Positions 49,257 to 59,925 of a DNA stretch of 64,000 bases are shown piece after piece. The DNA is taken from positions 7,936,001-8,000,000 of the forward strand of contig NC_088323.1 of assembly GCF_910592395.1 (NCBI RefSeq), given 5' to 3'. Positions within the stretch are counted from its first letter, which is position 1. Each line of letters opens with the position of its first letter. Both the position numbers and the translations under genes were made by a program. This stretch comes from Lineus longissimus. Its lineage: Eukaryota; Nemertea; Pilidiophora; Heteronemertea; Lineidae. The notes under the pieces were generated by a model, which saw only the letters and a list, made by a program, of their open reading frames with translations, was not told the origin of the DNA and searched no databases.

Positions 49257-49545
49257 GTTTATTCAGTCAGTGTTAATTTCTCTTCTCTTTTGTTACAGAT
49301 TTACTGTTGTTGGTTATTGCACATGGTTGGCACATTTCAAGTCCAGGAAAGCACTTACTGTTCCCACATTCAGAGTTAGGTGTGCTTACTCGTTTTACTG
49401 CTTTCCATTCCCGGAGAGCGTTATCAAATATCTGCCGCAAGGCAACAAATATCTGCCGCAAGGCGCTTCAAATATCTGCCGAAAGGCATCAAATATCTGT
49501 CACACCAATAAAGTTCATTTTGTTAACCAACTCTTTATCTCCTTT
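49257..49545 (+). repeat. Dispersed repeat X, copy 2, segment 3
   Basis: It matches 917-1202, including the ATATCTGCCGCAAGGC tandem copies and the AATAAA. Confidence 0.85.
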
Positions 49546-49916
49546 TCTTCACATACAAAAAAGACCGTCCCAAACATTTGGCTGCATCCACTTCATCAAT
49601 GTCCAGACAACAGTCGGTTCATTTGACCATTGTAAAGCACCAGGCCCCACCTCACAAAATACACTGTAATAATTATGTACCTTGTGTCCATGTGCATGTT
49701 ATTAGTTCCACCTACGCTGCATGAAGACAAGGACTCCACTCTTTGACGTCGCCACACAACTCCTTGACGTCATCACACACCCCACTACTGCAACGGCAAT
49801 AGAAATGACTTTACGTCATATAGCAGGGTGACGTCAACTCAGTACTTCAGCATGCACTGATATAGCAAGAAGGTCTTCGCACCAGCACTTCTGCGTGCTA
49901 GACGTTATAGCTTCAC
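49546..49916. mobile_element. 371-bp insert in repeat X with clustered CRE motifs
   Basis: It is absent from copy 1 of X. CTTCAC lies at both edges and could be the target duplication. It contains TGACGTCG, two TGACGTCA and an ACGTCA between 49744 and 49840. The words GCAGGGTGACGT and GCATGCACTGAT recur at 15470-15510 as GCAGGGTGACGT and GCGTGCACTCAT. No TIRs are obvious. Confidence 0.5.
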
Positions 49917-50004
49917 GTTGCCTCATAATAACGGTACCGACACACACTTGGCCCTTGCCTTCACCTATCCATTTCAGCTGAGCGCCAGGCCCTTGGGCCT
50001 CTTG
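49917..50004 (+). repeat. Dispersed repeat X, copy 2, segment 4 (3' end)
   Basis: It matches 1215-1302 and ends in the same GGCCCTTGGGCCTCTTGTTG as copy 1, which fixes the 3' end of the repeat. Confidence 0.85.
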
Positions 50005-51632
50005 TTGGCTCACCGTCTAGGTGAGTCTATAAAATACCGCAGTGTCCGTCGTCCGTTGTCCTATTTCAAAAACAGTGGCACCGCTAGGGCTATGAACTTG
50101 AAACTTTGTACACATGACCCCTCAGGTCAGGCGACCTCTGACAATGAATTTCAGTCCGATCTAAATTCTCAACTTGGCCACCAGGGGGCTAGAAGTGGAA
50201 ACCTAAAAAGTGTGATATCTCTCTTATGAGTGACCCGTTTTCGATAAAATTTTTATGGTAGGTACTCCTAGCAAGGATACTTCCCATGTCGTACGGGTTT
50301 TAGATTCGACCTAGTTTTTAAGGTCACAGAGGTCAGTCAAATGGTGTAAATTGGCCGTTTGAGTGTAACTATGGCACGTTTCTTAACCGCTAAAGCTATG
50401 AACTTGAAATTTGGTGCACATGACTCCCTTTGTTATATAACCGCAGACACCGAATTTCGGTCTGATCTGATTCTAGACTTGGCCACCAGGGGGCTAAAAC
50501 TAAAAAAGGTAAAAGTGCAATATCTTGCTAATTATTGCCTTGCTTTCGATGAAATGTTAATAGTAGGAACTCCTAGCAAGGATACGTCACATATCCTATG
50601 GGCTTTTGATTTGACCTGGTTTTCAAGGTCACAGAGGTCAGTCAAATGTTGTAAATTGGCCGTTCGAGTGTAACTATGGCACATTTCTTAACCGCTTAAG
50701 CTATGAACTTGAAATTTTATGCACATGACTCCCTTTGTTATATAACCGCAGGCACCGAATTTCGGTCTGATCTGATTCTAGACTTGGCCACCAGGGGGCT
50801 AAAACTAAAAAAGGTAAAAGTGCAATATCTTGCTAATTATTGCCTTGCTTTCGATGAAATGTTAATAGTAGGAACTCCTAGCAAGGATACATCACATATC
50901 CTATGGGCTTTTGATTTGACCTAGTTTTCAAGGTCACAGAGGTCAGTCAAATGTTGTAAATTGGCCGTTCGGGTGTAACTATGGCACATTTCTTAACCGC
51001 TTAAGCTATGAACTTGAAATTTGAAACACATGACTCCCTATGTCATGTAACCGCGGACACCAAATTTCGATCCAATCTGATTCTCGACTTGGCCACCAGG
51101 GGGCCAGAAGTGGAAACCTGAAAGGTGTGATATCTCTCTTATGACTGACTCGTTTTCGATAACATTTTGATGGTAGGTTCTCCTAGCAAAGATACATCAC
51201 ATATCCTACGGGTTTTTGATTTGTCCAAATTTTCAATGTCGCATAGGTCAAATGGCGTAAATTGGTCGTTTCAGTGTAACTATGGCACGTTTCTTAACTG
51301 CAAAAGCTTTGAACTTGAAATTGAAGTACACATGACTCCCTACGTCATGTAACCTCGGACACCAAATTTCGATCCGATCTTATTCTCGACTTGGCCACCA
51401 GGAGGCCAAAACTAAAAAAGGGAAAAAGTGCAATATCTCGCTTAGCCTATTAGTGACTTGTTTTCGATGATATATGTGTGGACGTTACTCCAAGCAACGA
51501 TACATCTCATGTCGTACCGACTTTGGTTTGACCTACATACTCTACATGTTGCACATTTCTTAACCAGGATGAATTCCTAACCGCCAAATATTGATACGGT
51601 GAGCACAATGCCCCTTGACGATTTCATTTTTG
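50005..51632 (+). mobile_element. Tandem-monomer element, array 3 (five monomers)
   Basis: It starts GGCTCACCGTCTAGGTGAGT at the very end of repeat X and ends CGGTGAGCACAATGCCCCTT. The monomers of 302-305 bp place CCACCAGGGGGC at 50178, 50483, 50788 and 51093, and a one-mismatch copy (CCACCAGGAGGC) at 51395. Monomers 2 and 3 are almost identical. Open frames across the monomers are by-products. Confidence 0.8.
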
Positions 51633-51937
51633 GTAAAGTACAGCCTAGAGAGGTACGGGACCCGTATCCTTGGGTCAGAATGCTAAAGGTACGGGAGTTA
51701 TTTTGCGCATGCCCAAAACGTTGTTGTCACTCAACTGCGGCTTAGAAATAATACTCTTCACAATGACAGTGTGCGCTTCTTTGATTTAGACAATTTAAAC
51801 AACCAAAATTTAGTAAATTGTGCGAGTGTGAGAATATTTGTCAAGGAACAGACAAAGGGCTTCATACAAAAGGTCCACACATTAAACTCCGTTGCTGTGT
51901 GGATCAGAATTACGTCTGAAACATTGAAAAAACAAAC
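51633..51937. other. No gene seen
   Basis: This is a single-copy-looking spacer between the third tandem-monomer element and the 15-bp minisatellite. Nothing is recognised. Confidence 0.5.
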
Positions 51938-52560
51938 ATTGACAAAACGAACATCAACAAAACAAAAGATAGACAGAACAAACATTAACAAAACAAACAT
52001 TAACGAAACAAACATTGACAAAGCAAACATAGACAGAACAAACATTAACAGAACAAACATTACCAAAACAAACATTAACAAAACATACATTAACAAAACA
52101 AACATTAACAAAACAAACATTAACAAAACAAAAGATAGACAGAACAAACATTGACAAAACAAACATTAACAAAACAAACATTGAGAAAACAAACACTGAC
52201 AGAGCAAACATTGACATAGCAAACATAGACAGAACAAACATTGACAGAACAAACATTAACAAAACAAACATTAACACAACAAACATTAACACAACAAACA
52301 TTAACAAAACAAATATTAAGAAAACAAATATTACCAAAACAAACATTAACACAACAAACATTAACACAACAAAAATTAACAATACAAACATTAACAAAAC
52401 AAATATTAACAAAACAAACATTGACAAAACAAATATTAAGAAAACAAATATTACCAAAACAAACATAGACAGAAGAAGCACAGACAGAACAAACATTGAC
52501 AAAACAAACATTGACAAAACACTACATAGACAGAACAAACATTGACAGAACAAGTCCAAA
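51938..52560. repeat. 15-bp minisatellite
   Basis: The array has about 40 copies of a 15-bp unit, AAAACAAACATTAAC, with variants GACAGAACAAACATT. Because the period is a multiple of three and the unit lacks stops, long frames stay open on both strands: pentapeptides TNINK on + and MFVLL on -. The 243-codon - frame has no initiation or splice support, so I treat it as a repeat artefact. Confidence 0.9.
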
Positions 52561-52716
52561 CAACCAAAGTCAAAGCCAGGTGTTGAAAATAAATATTGCC
52601 AAACAAAGCAAACAAAATCATCTATGATAGACTTCCAATCATGGCGACAACTCGAGGCACTGAGTTCAGGACAGTGAACAAGCATTGTTCAGTGTTGGTA
52701 TAATGTACATGTGTCT

Positions 52717-52826
52717 GTCATTCTACCAGACGGGTTTTGAAATGTTAGTGCCAATTATTCTGTCACACCACCTCCGTCTTTCAATGGCTCAGAGGCACAC
52801 AACAGAAATTTTGCCAGTATATTGTG
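52717..52826 (+). repeat. 110-bp direct repeat beside peptide gene copy 1 (3' side)
   Basis: These 110 bases (GTCATTCTACCAGACGGGTT onward) are repeated exactly at 53215-53324. One copy lies just past the poly(A) signal of the peptide gene (TTTATT at 52866 on +), and the other in the intron just before its second exon. Confidence 0.95.
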
Positions 52827-52934
52827 GATAACAAAAGGGCAGACTTAATTTAAGTTCGTTTGGGTTTTATTGTTTCTGTTTTACAGTTGAATTGGACATA
52901 TATCAATATATATTTAGATACCCAAAAGAGCATT

Positions 52935-53073
52935 CTACGCAACGCACGTTAAGTCTTTCTCGAAGGCCTGGTAGGTTGGTTCATTCCCGTCCTCGTCTCG
53001 GCATTTCCCAGACGCACAAGTAGCGTTCACGGTGCATTTGGACCCAATTGATGCTTTGGTGCTCCCCATGTAG
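52935..53073 (-). CDS. Secreted four-Cys peptide, copy 1, exon 2
   Basis: This is the second and last coding exon of the leftward gene copy. Transcript order is 55187-55126, then 53073-52935. It follows the acceptor ATTTCATTTCAG and encodes YMGSTKASIGSKCTVNATC and onward, ending LTCVA and TAG. The cysteines are spaced C-x5-C-x4-C-x18-C. The sequence is identical to exon 2 of copy 2. An AATAAA follows on the - strand at about 52866-52871. The family is not recognised. The short Cys-rich secreted form could suit a hormone, defence or matrix peptide, but nothing in the sequence decides. Confidence 0.85.
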
Positions 53074-53214
53074 CTGAAATGAAATAGGACAATTGTGACG
53101 AAAACAAACTTCAAGCAACGTGTGAAGTTTTACTGGAGGCAAATTGTAATTGATTTCTGAGGTGGTTCTGTATACTCTGAATAATTGTGTCTGTGGATTG
53201 ATGAGTTTAGCTAG

Positions 53215-53324
53215 GTCATTCTACCAGACGGGTTTTGAAATGTTAGTGCCAATTATTCTGTCACACCACCTCCGTCTTTCAATGGCTCAGAGGCACACAA
53301 CAGAAATTTTGCCAGTATATTGTG
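53215..53324 (+). repeat. 110-bp direct repeat beside peptide gene copy 1 (intron side)
   Basis: This is the partner of 52717-52826. The two copies are 498 bp apart and bracket exon 2. Confidence 0.95.
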
Positions 53325-54153
53325 CAATACCTTTATATCAGATATTGCGGAAGTCGTCACATTGAGGAAAAAAACAATCCTATCAGAATAATATTTTCAA
53401 CCTAATTCCGAGCAATTCATAACTAATAATGCTTACATTAAAGACTGTTTGATAATTTTGGAATGATTTTTTTCATTAATTTTTCCAGAAACTCGAGGTT
53501 TTTCAGACATTTCCCTTGACTAACCGGAGTCAAACATACCCAGTTCAGTAATCAGGTGATATGCTAAATTACTTTAAGTGACGTCACAAAAAATTAATTG
53601 ATTCGATTTAAAAAGCAATATCCTTGCTGCAGATGACCTGACAAAAGCAGGATTTTCATTGTATTTTGTCTTTTTTCCAACGTCTTATAGTTTATAATTT
53701 TGATTATCTCTCAATTATTGAAATATAAATATTTGAATGTTGTTGCCATCTTGTATGTTCCCTTTTCTATTGATTTCATTGCTTTAGATTGCTATACATG
53801 TAATGATAGTCCTACATAACCAAGATTTAAAAAGACGGCGTGTGGATGCATGATTGACCCCCCCCCCCCCCCCTCTCCCGAGTGAATAACCTCGAAAATC
53901 AGGATGGAGTCATCCCTAACTTCATTTTCTGGAAGGGGAGAATAATCCCGTGATTCAACTATACAAAATGTACTGCATTTCCTGGAAGGGGACAATAATC
54001 ATGTTTCAGGTTTTTTTTAAATGTTCACTGAGAGGTTACAGTCCAAATCACAAGTGACATCCCTTCTGTGCTGCGCGCTAGTGACGCGAGAGTGATATAA
54101 GTTAGGGGTTGCATATACAAACGGGGTCATTTGAGATAATAGCGAGTTTCCAT

Positions 54154-54615
54154 AAATCTCACGAATTACGTATATTACGAATTGCTATTTATCCATAAAA
54201 ATGACCACAAGAATGGTTTCTAAGCTGATCAACATCCGCTACCCTGAGAAGGGTCAATCAGGATCTAAAGTTCTTCAACCAAACCACTGTAATTTTTTAG
54301 ACGCAGCGAGTGTTGAATTCGTTGTGACGAATTGGCGGAGTCGTTACGAATTAGTCTACATTGTCACATCCTGAGATACAGGTTTTTGATACTCCTACAT
54401 CGTATACAAAAGTTTGAAAATCAAGAGGCGGAGTATATTTAAAACCACTGATTATGTCAAGATGCATTGTTGTAGGATCCGTTTTCAATGAGACCGGAAC
54501 TGGACGAAAGCATTAATTTCTAATACATAACTCAAGACACAGCTGGCTGCAAAATGGAACGCGAGTTCCCTCGTAATTATAAGTTCGTAATTCGTATTTC
54601 ATATTCGTGAGATTT
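54154..54615. mobile_element. TIR element in the peptide-gene intron (left arm)
   Basis: AAATCTCACGAAT (54154-54166) faces ATTCGTGAGATTT (54603-54615). Subterminal TACGAATT/AATTCGTA words extend the symmetry. It is a 462-bp non-autonomous element with no coding capacity. The mirror copy lies at about 62066-62527. Confidence 0.65.
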
Positions 54616-55125
54616 GATCAACTCGGTAATTTGAACGTCAACGTGTAATATGTAGGGAATTGTGGCTGTGTTTTGTCAAATCATGCATGTTCACGTCGTA
54701 TTTTGTCAGCTTCACTGGCCTACTAATAAGTTGTCAGGAAGACAGTGCAGACTAACCAAAACGTAAAATTTAGTGGTAGCGGTCGGTAAAATGTACTTAA
54801 ATTCGTGACCAATCACACCGTCCATACAGGCACCATCTATATTGAAGAGGTTCCATCCGTACTGGCGCATATCTGGATGGGCGCGGCACTGCGGTGGTCA
54901 CTGCTAGTGCTAGTAACGTTACATCGAGAGCAAACACACGACGTTCAGCATAACTACAATACATGTAAGCCTAGCACAACAAGGAAGGGATTATTTAAGT
55001 AAGCGTTGATGTCATCTTGATAATCACTTGATCATGAAGTGTTAAATCCATTTGCCACATACTCAGACAAATCTGTATTTTGGCCTAGCGCTTTTAGATA
55101 AATGTAGAAATTTTGATTTACTCAC

Positions 55126-55187
55126 CCATTGCCCTGAACAGCAGACAGCAGAAGAGCAGCAACAATGACGAGGAGGAATACCTTCAT
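55126..55187 (-). CDS. Secreted four-Cys peptide, copy 1, exon 1
   Basis: The ATG at 55187-55185 opens MKVFLLVIVAALLLSAVQGN and then two bases of a Gly codon before the donor GTGAGT. This is a textbook signal peptide: Lys at position 2, hydrophobic core 3-16, likely cleavage after Gly19. A TTTGTTTTAG acceptor 30 bases upstream indicates a non-coding 5' exon. A TATTTATA box lies further upstream on this strand at about 55880-55890. With exon 2 (52935-53073) it makes a 66-residue precursor. Confidence 0.85.
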
Positions 55188-56290
55188 TTTGGATTGGTTA
55201 TGGAGGCGTGGTTGGAGCTAAAACAAAATTGGAAAGCATCAAACACGTTCAGAAGAATAGTTTACTGATGAACCAGAAGAAGAACAAACATACTGCAGTA
55301 AAAAGTCGCCCATTCCTTTAACACAATAGGACAGTTATAGTTACGGAGCTAGATTCTATTATTTAAATGATCTGAGGCCAAAAGGGGTTGATCAACGTTT
55401 TGAAGAATAATATATTGGGTTGTACAAATTATGGAACCGGTAAAGAAGCTATAAAAATCACATTTTTATATTTAGAAGTATGAGTTATTAAATCAGTCCT
55501 CATCAGTGAGACGTCTTGGGTTTAGCAATTTATTGCGGTGCTTGGGGTGAGAAAACCAATACCCCCCCCCCCCCCCCCGTTCAATATCAATTCCTTCAAC
55601 CTAGGTAAGCCCAATCACTCCAGTATTGGCGAGTGCGTTCACCGTGTGACAAAGTAGGGTCATTCACACGGGCCAAACTGATCTTGACCAAACATATAAC
55701 CTGCAGCCTCGTGTCGATGATGAAGGCTGCAATTCGATTGAGCAATGAAAGGGGTGGTAAATGAAAAAGGGAGAATGACGAAATAGGTGATCGTGGGAGA
55801 GTGTATATACTATAAGGCAAAGTTTCTAGTCCGTGAGCCCAGAAATTTGGATGACACGGGTTGGTGATAAAGTCTTCTGTACTAAGTATAAATAGCCGAA
55901 TCCAACAAGATTACCCAGACTTGAAGGATTCCCGCTCGCGAGGTTTAGACGTGTTCAGGTTATCACCACAAAATAAATGCAAGGTATCACCAAGCGCGGT
56001 CAGAACCAGACACACCAGAGAATCAACAAAGTCCGCCTGGTGTCGATCAAGACATTTCATTTTCTTATTCAATAAAATGGGGGACGTAAACTGAAGAGGA
56101 GGAGAGCATCGTGCACAACTTCCGGTCCAGCAATATTTTTTACCCCAGGATTCTATCATAATAACATTATGCGTTTTCTACTTTAACAATTGTTCAGCGA
56201 AATAGAAAAGTTGACAGCTAATAAGTACTTTTTTAGTAATCATCCGACACCCCTTCATACAAGTCACTTGATCAACTGCAAATGCGGTAA

Positions 56291-56721
56291 AGCCCGCAGC
56301 ACACTAGCCGCCAACTTTGGCGACAAGAAGCGTTCAGCTGACGCCTCTAGACGCCGAAGTTGGCGGCCAGTGGATCACGGTCAGAGCACACCTGCCCAGA
56401 ATCGGCGTCCAGTAGCGTCTTTTCCGCCACTTTAGGCTGCCATTTTGAAATCATGTGACATCAAGACGCATACTGATTGGCCATAGCCTCGCCGCCGACG
56501 CCAATTCAGGCGGCAATCCGTAGCACACCTGGCTTCTTCTTGCGTTCAAAGGCGGCGACACGCGTCAAAAATCAAACATCTTAGATATTTGGCGTTTAGT
56601 TGCGGCAAGTCGCGTTCGCCGACGCCGTTCGTAGCAGACCAGGGATTTTTCAGGCGTTCAGGACTCTTGCGGCAAAAAACGCTTGTGAACGCCGAAGTTG
56701 GCGGCTAGTGTGCTACGGGCT
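56291..56721. mobile_element. Harbinger-type MITE in left arm
   Basis: AGCCCGCAGCACACTAGCCG and CGGCTAGTGTGCTACGGGCT form TIRs of over 30 bp, flanked by TAA on both sides. Internal copies of GTAGCACACCTGGC and AGTTGGCGGC give further symmetry. The mirror copy in the other arm is at about 59926-60359. Confidence 0.75.
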
Positions 56722-58000
56722 TAAGCGCGACTTGTTTTAAATTTGACTACAGTAAAATAATTTTGTGTGTAAATCACCATGCCACCGAGGAAGATGCGAG
56801 GATAAATTTGGGCAGAAAACGCTTACCTTAAATAAATCGAGAGCCTTGCGGAGAAGATTCGTGATGACGTGACCGTACTGCTTGGAGTCCAATGCCGGAT
56901 GATTGGAAGCCTGGTTAGGCCTAGTATATATGTAGGTTCCGGATACGCATAGGATTTCTGCGCGGACAAGTGTCGCAAATCGTGGTAAATTCCTTTTCGT
57001 ATACATATTCTGTACCCGCTTAGCTCGAACCTCCACCTGTCACACTTGATGACTGAAGTGATTCGACATGTTCCGCACTTGATGCAAATTTTCACCGATC
57101 GTGCATAATGTTACCAGTAGCCTTACCACGCTTCATGCTGATTTGATGAGTAAATCGTGTGCAGCAGTGTATTGATGTACATACATGACGTGTTGACAAA
57201 TTTCATTGGTATAACAGCCATTTTTTTCTTTGGTTACTTTTGTTTTTTCTGAATTTTTTCTCTCCCAACTATTTAAATCAGATTCACAATATGCATGTTC
57301 TATCTATAGTCGCAGGTGACAAGTTCACGATTTTTCTTGATCTAATACATTGGAGAATCAGACAACCCCGATTTAAATGAAATTTCATAGATGGATACAC
57401 AGTACTGATAACTATTTTCAAAATGACCCCCTCCCCCATGGAAGGAACGCTACCAAGGATTAGACCTTACAACTCCTCCCCCAAATTTCCTACCTGAATT
57501 TCAGACTGAAATGATTGAAATCCCTAAAATGAGACACCCAACTGAACCATAAACTTCAGTCAATGACACCCAACAACACCACACGGATTCAAACTACACA
57601 TTTAAAAAAAAAAACCCAACAGCGACGGGGGACTTTCAACGCTATGCTTGTTATTTATGCTGTATCCGGATGATTTACACTGAGAACCACAGCTTAGTCG
57701 CTTTGACCAATTTTTGGTAAGTCATCAATCTCTGCCTGACTTTATTAGTCATGGATTTGTCAAGCTGACTAAGCTATGTTAGTCAGACGATTTGCGATAT
57801 GGGACATGAAAGGACGATATTAAAGTTAGTACATGTACATTGAGAATGAAATGGCCAGGGGCCATTGTGCTCACCATGTAGATATTTGTTGGTTAGGAAT
57901 TCATCACGGTTAAGAAACATGCTACATGTATTAGTATATACATGTATAGGTCAAACCAAAGTCGGTATGACATGTGATGTATCCTTACTTGGATTACTTA

Positions 58001-58662
58001 CCATAAAAATATCATCGAAAACTAGTCACTAATAAGCGTAATATTGCACATTTTATTTGTTTTAGATTTGGCCTCCTGGTGGCCAAGTCGAGAATAAGAT
58101 CGGATTGAAATTCGGTGTCAGAGGTTACATGACGTAGGGAGTCATGTGTACCAAATTTTAAGTTCACAGCTTTAGCGGTTTAGAAACGTGCAACAGTTAC
58201 ACTCAAACGGCCAATTTACACCATTTGACCTATGTGACCTTGAAAATTAGGTCAAATCAAATACCCGTAGGATATGTGATGTATAGAGAAATAGATTGAG
58301 ATCTTCCATGTTGGGTCTCAGCTCACTGACTGGAGAGTTCCAGTATGTTGCAATACACCAATAGATGGCAGCACCTAATAGTCGACCTACATTAACCCTA
58401 CTAGTCCTGAACACAGATTTTAAATGGCGTAAATTGGCCGTTTGAGTGTAAATATGGCACGATTCTTAACCGTTTCTTAGCTATGAACTTGAAATTTCAT
58501 ACACATGACTCCTTACAATATTTTCAAACCAAAGCTATCTCAGGCATGTCACTTCACCATTGTGTAGACCGAATTAAGCCTATTCTCTATACAGAGCACG
58601 ATTGTATTGATTCGATCAGTTGCCACCACTTCAACAACTGAAGTTGTGAATTTTGCATTTCG
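58001..58662. other. Spacer at the centre of the inverted duplication
   Basis: It holds an inverted piece of a tandem-monomer element (to about 58283), about 150 bp of unrelated sequence, a forward piece with AAATGGCGTAAATTGGCCGT at about 58424-58530, and another unrelated stretch. The element ends GGTGAGCACAATGGCCCCTG occur on both sides, in opposite orientation (57853-57880 and 58778-58800). The duplication may therefore have been seeded between two such elements. Confidence 0.7.
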
Positions 58663-59101
58663 AGGTACTCCAAGTAAGGATACATCACATGTCATACCGA
58701 CTTTGGTTTGACATATATACAATACATGTAGCATGTTTTTTTAACCGGGATGAATTCCGAACCAACAAATATCTACATGGTGAGCACAATGGCCCCTGGT
58801 CATTTCATTCTCTATGTACATGTACTAACTTTAATATCGTCCTTTCATGTCCCATATCGCAAATCGTCTGACTAACAAAGCATAGTCAGCTTGACCAATC
58901 CATGACTAATTAAGTCAGGAAGAGATTGATGACTTACCAAAAATTGGTCAAAGCGACTTAATAGCTGGGGTTCTCAGTTTGAATCATCCGGATACAGCAT
59001 AAAGACCATTCGCAATATAACAAGCATAGCGTTGAATGTCCCCCGTCGCTGTTGGGTGTTTTTTGAAAAATGTGTAGTTTGAATCCGTGTGGTGTTGTTG
59101 G

Positions 59102-59535
59102 CCGAATTTTTGAGCGCTTCGGCTTACACGAAGCGCGGAAAAAATTCTTCAAGCACAATATCACGGGAGAGCATTTGTCGTGGGCGTCGAATAATGCACC
59201 TTTCAACGCCCCGGGACCCTCGGACTTTGGGCCTCGGATTTTGGGCGTTGAAAGGGACAGTATACCTACTACTAACGGGAAAGGACCAGACATGTACTGG
59301 CCAGGCCGGGAATCTGACCGGGATGATTTTTAGTGGGACACATCTTCAGATGTCCTTCACTCCTTCCACCAAATATCGATTAAATTGCTTGAGTCGTTTA
59401 GAAGCTGTAGAGTTGAAACGAGCACAAAGTTGGTGCCATGTACTAATACCATGTCCCCCTACACAAGCTCCGGGGAACAATTAGCTCCAGTGATGGTCGT
59501 TTCAAAATTGCTTGATAAGCAAACTGCGCAATTAT
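59102..59535 (+). other. Right-arm-only segment with SAM-like fragment
   Basis: This segment is absent from the left arm, where 57107-57573 takes its place. A + frame (59070-59333) reads VGRIFERFGLHEARKKFFKH and then NITGEHLSWAS. The order of hydrophobic, Gly-Leu and I-x-G-x-x-L positions is loosely that of a SAM domain helix set. There is no splice support and the match is by eye, so it may be a captured exon fragment or chance. Confidence 0.3.
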
Positions 59536-59925
59536 GCACGATCGGTGAAAATTTGCATCAAGTGCGGAACATGTCGAATCACTTCAGTCATCAAGTGTGA
59601 CAGGTGGAGGTTCGAGCTAAGCGGGTACAGAATATGTATACGAAAAGGAATTTACCACGATTTGCGACACTTATCCGCGCAGAAATCCTATGCGCATCCG
59701 GAACCTGCACCCTCTACATATACTAGGCCTAACTAGGCTTCCAATCATCCGGCATTGGACTCCAAGCAGTACGGTCACGTCATCACGAATCTTCTCCGCA
59801 AGGCTCTCGATTTATTTAAGGTAAGCGTTTTCTGCCCAAATTTATCCTCGCATCTTCCTCGGTGGCATGGTGATTTACACACAAAATTATTTTACTGTAG
59901 TCAAATTTAAAACAAGTCGCGCATA

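Larger units (their letters stand above)
52681..58000 (+). repeat. Large inverted duplication, left arm
   Basis: Position 52681 mirrors 64000, and the arms run inward to about 58000 and 58663. Identity is very high in most parts. The peptide exons are identical, and nearby sequence differs by single bases and short indels. The left arm has its own segment at 57107-57573 not found in the right arm. The right arm reaches the window edge, so the true outer boundary is unknown. On the left it stops at or near the 15-bp minisatellite. Confidence 0.95.

Noticed and set aside
50359-51352. Series of similar + frames across 50.3-51.4 kb, considered as a repeated-domain protein
   Set aside because: They are the same frame of the 302-305 bp tandem monomers, each ending in stops, inside a transposable element.
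51954-52685. 243-codon - frame of MFVLL repeats as a membrane protein gene
   Set aside because: It is explained by the 15-bp minisatellite, which is open in several frames. There is no start context, no splice sites and no unique domain.
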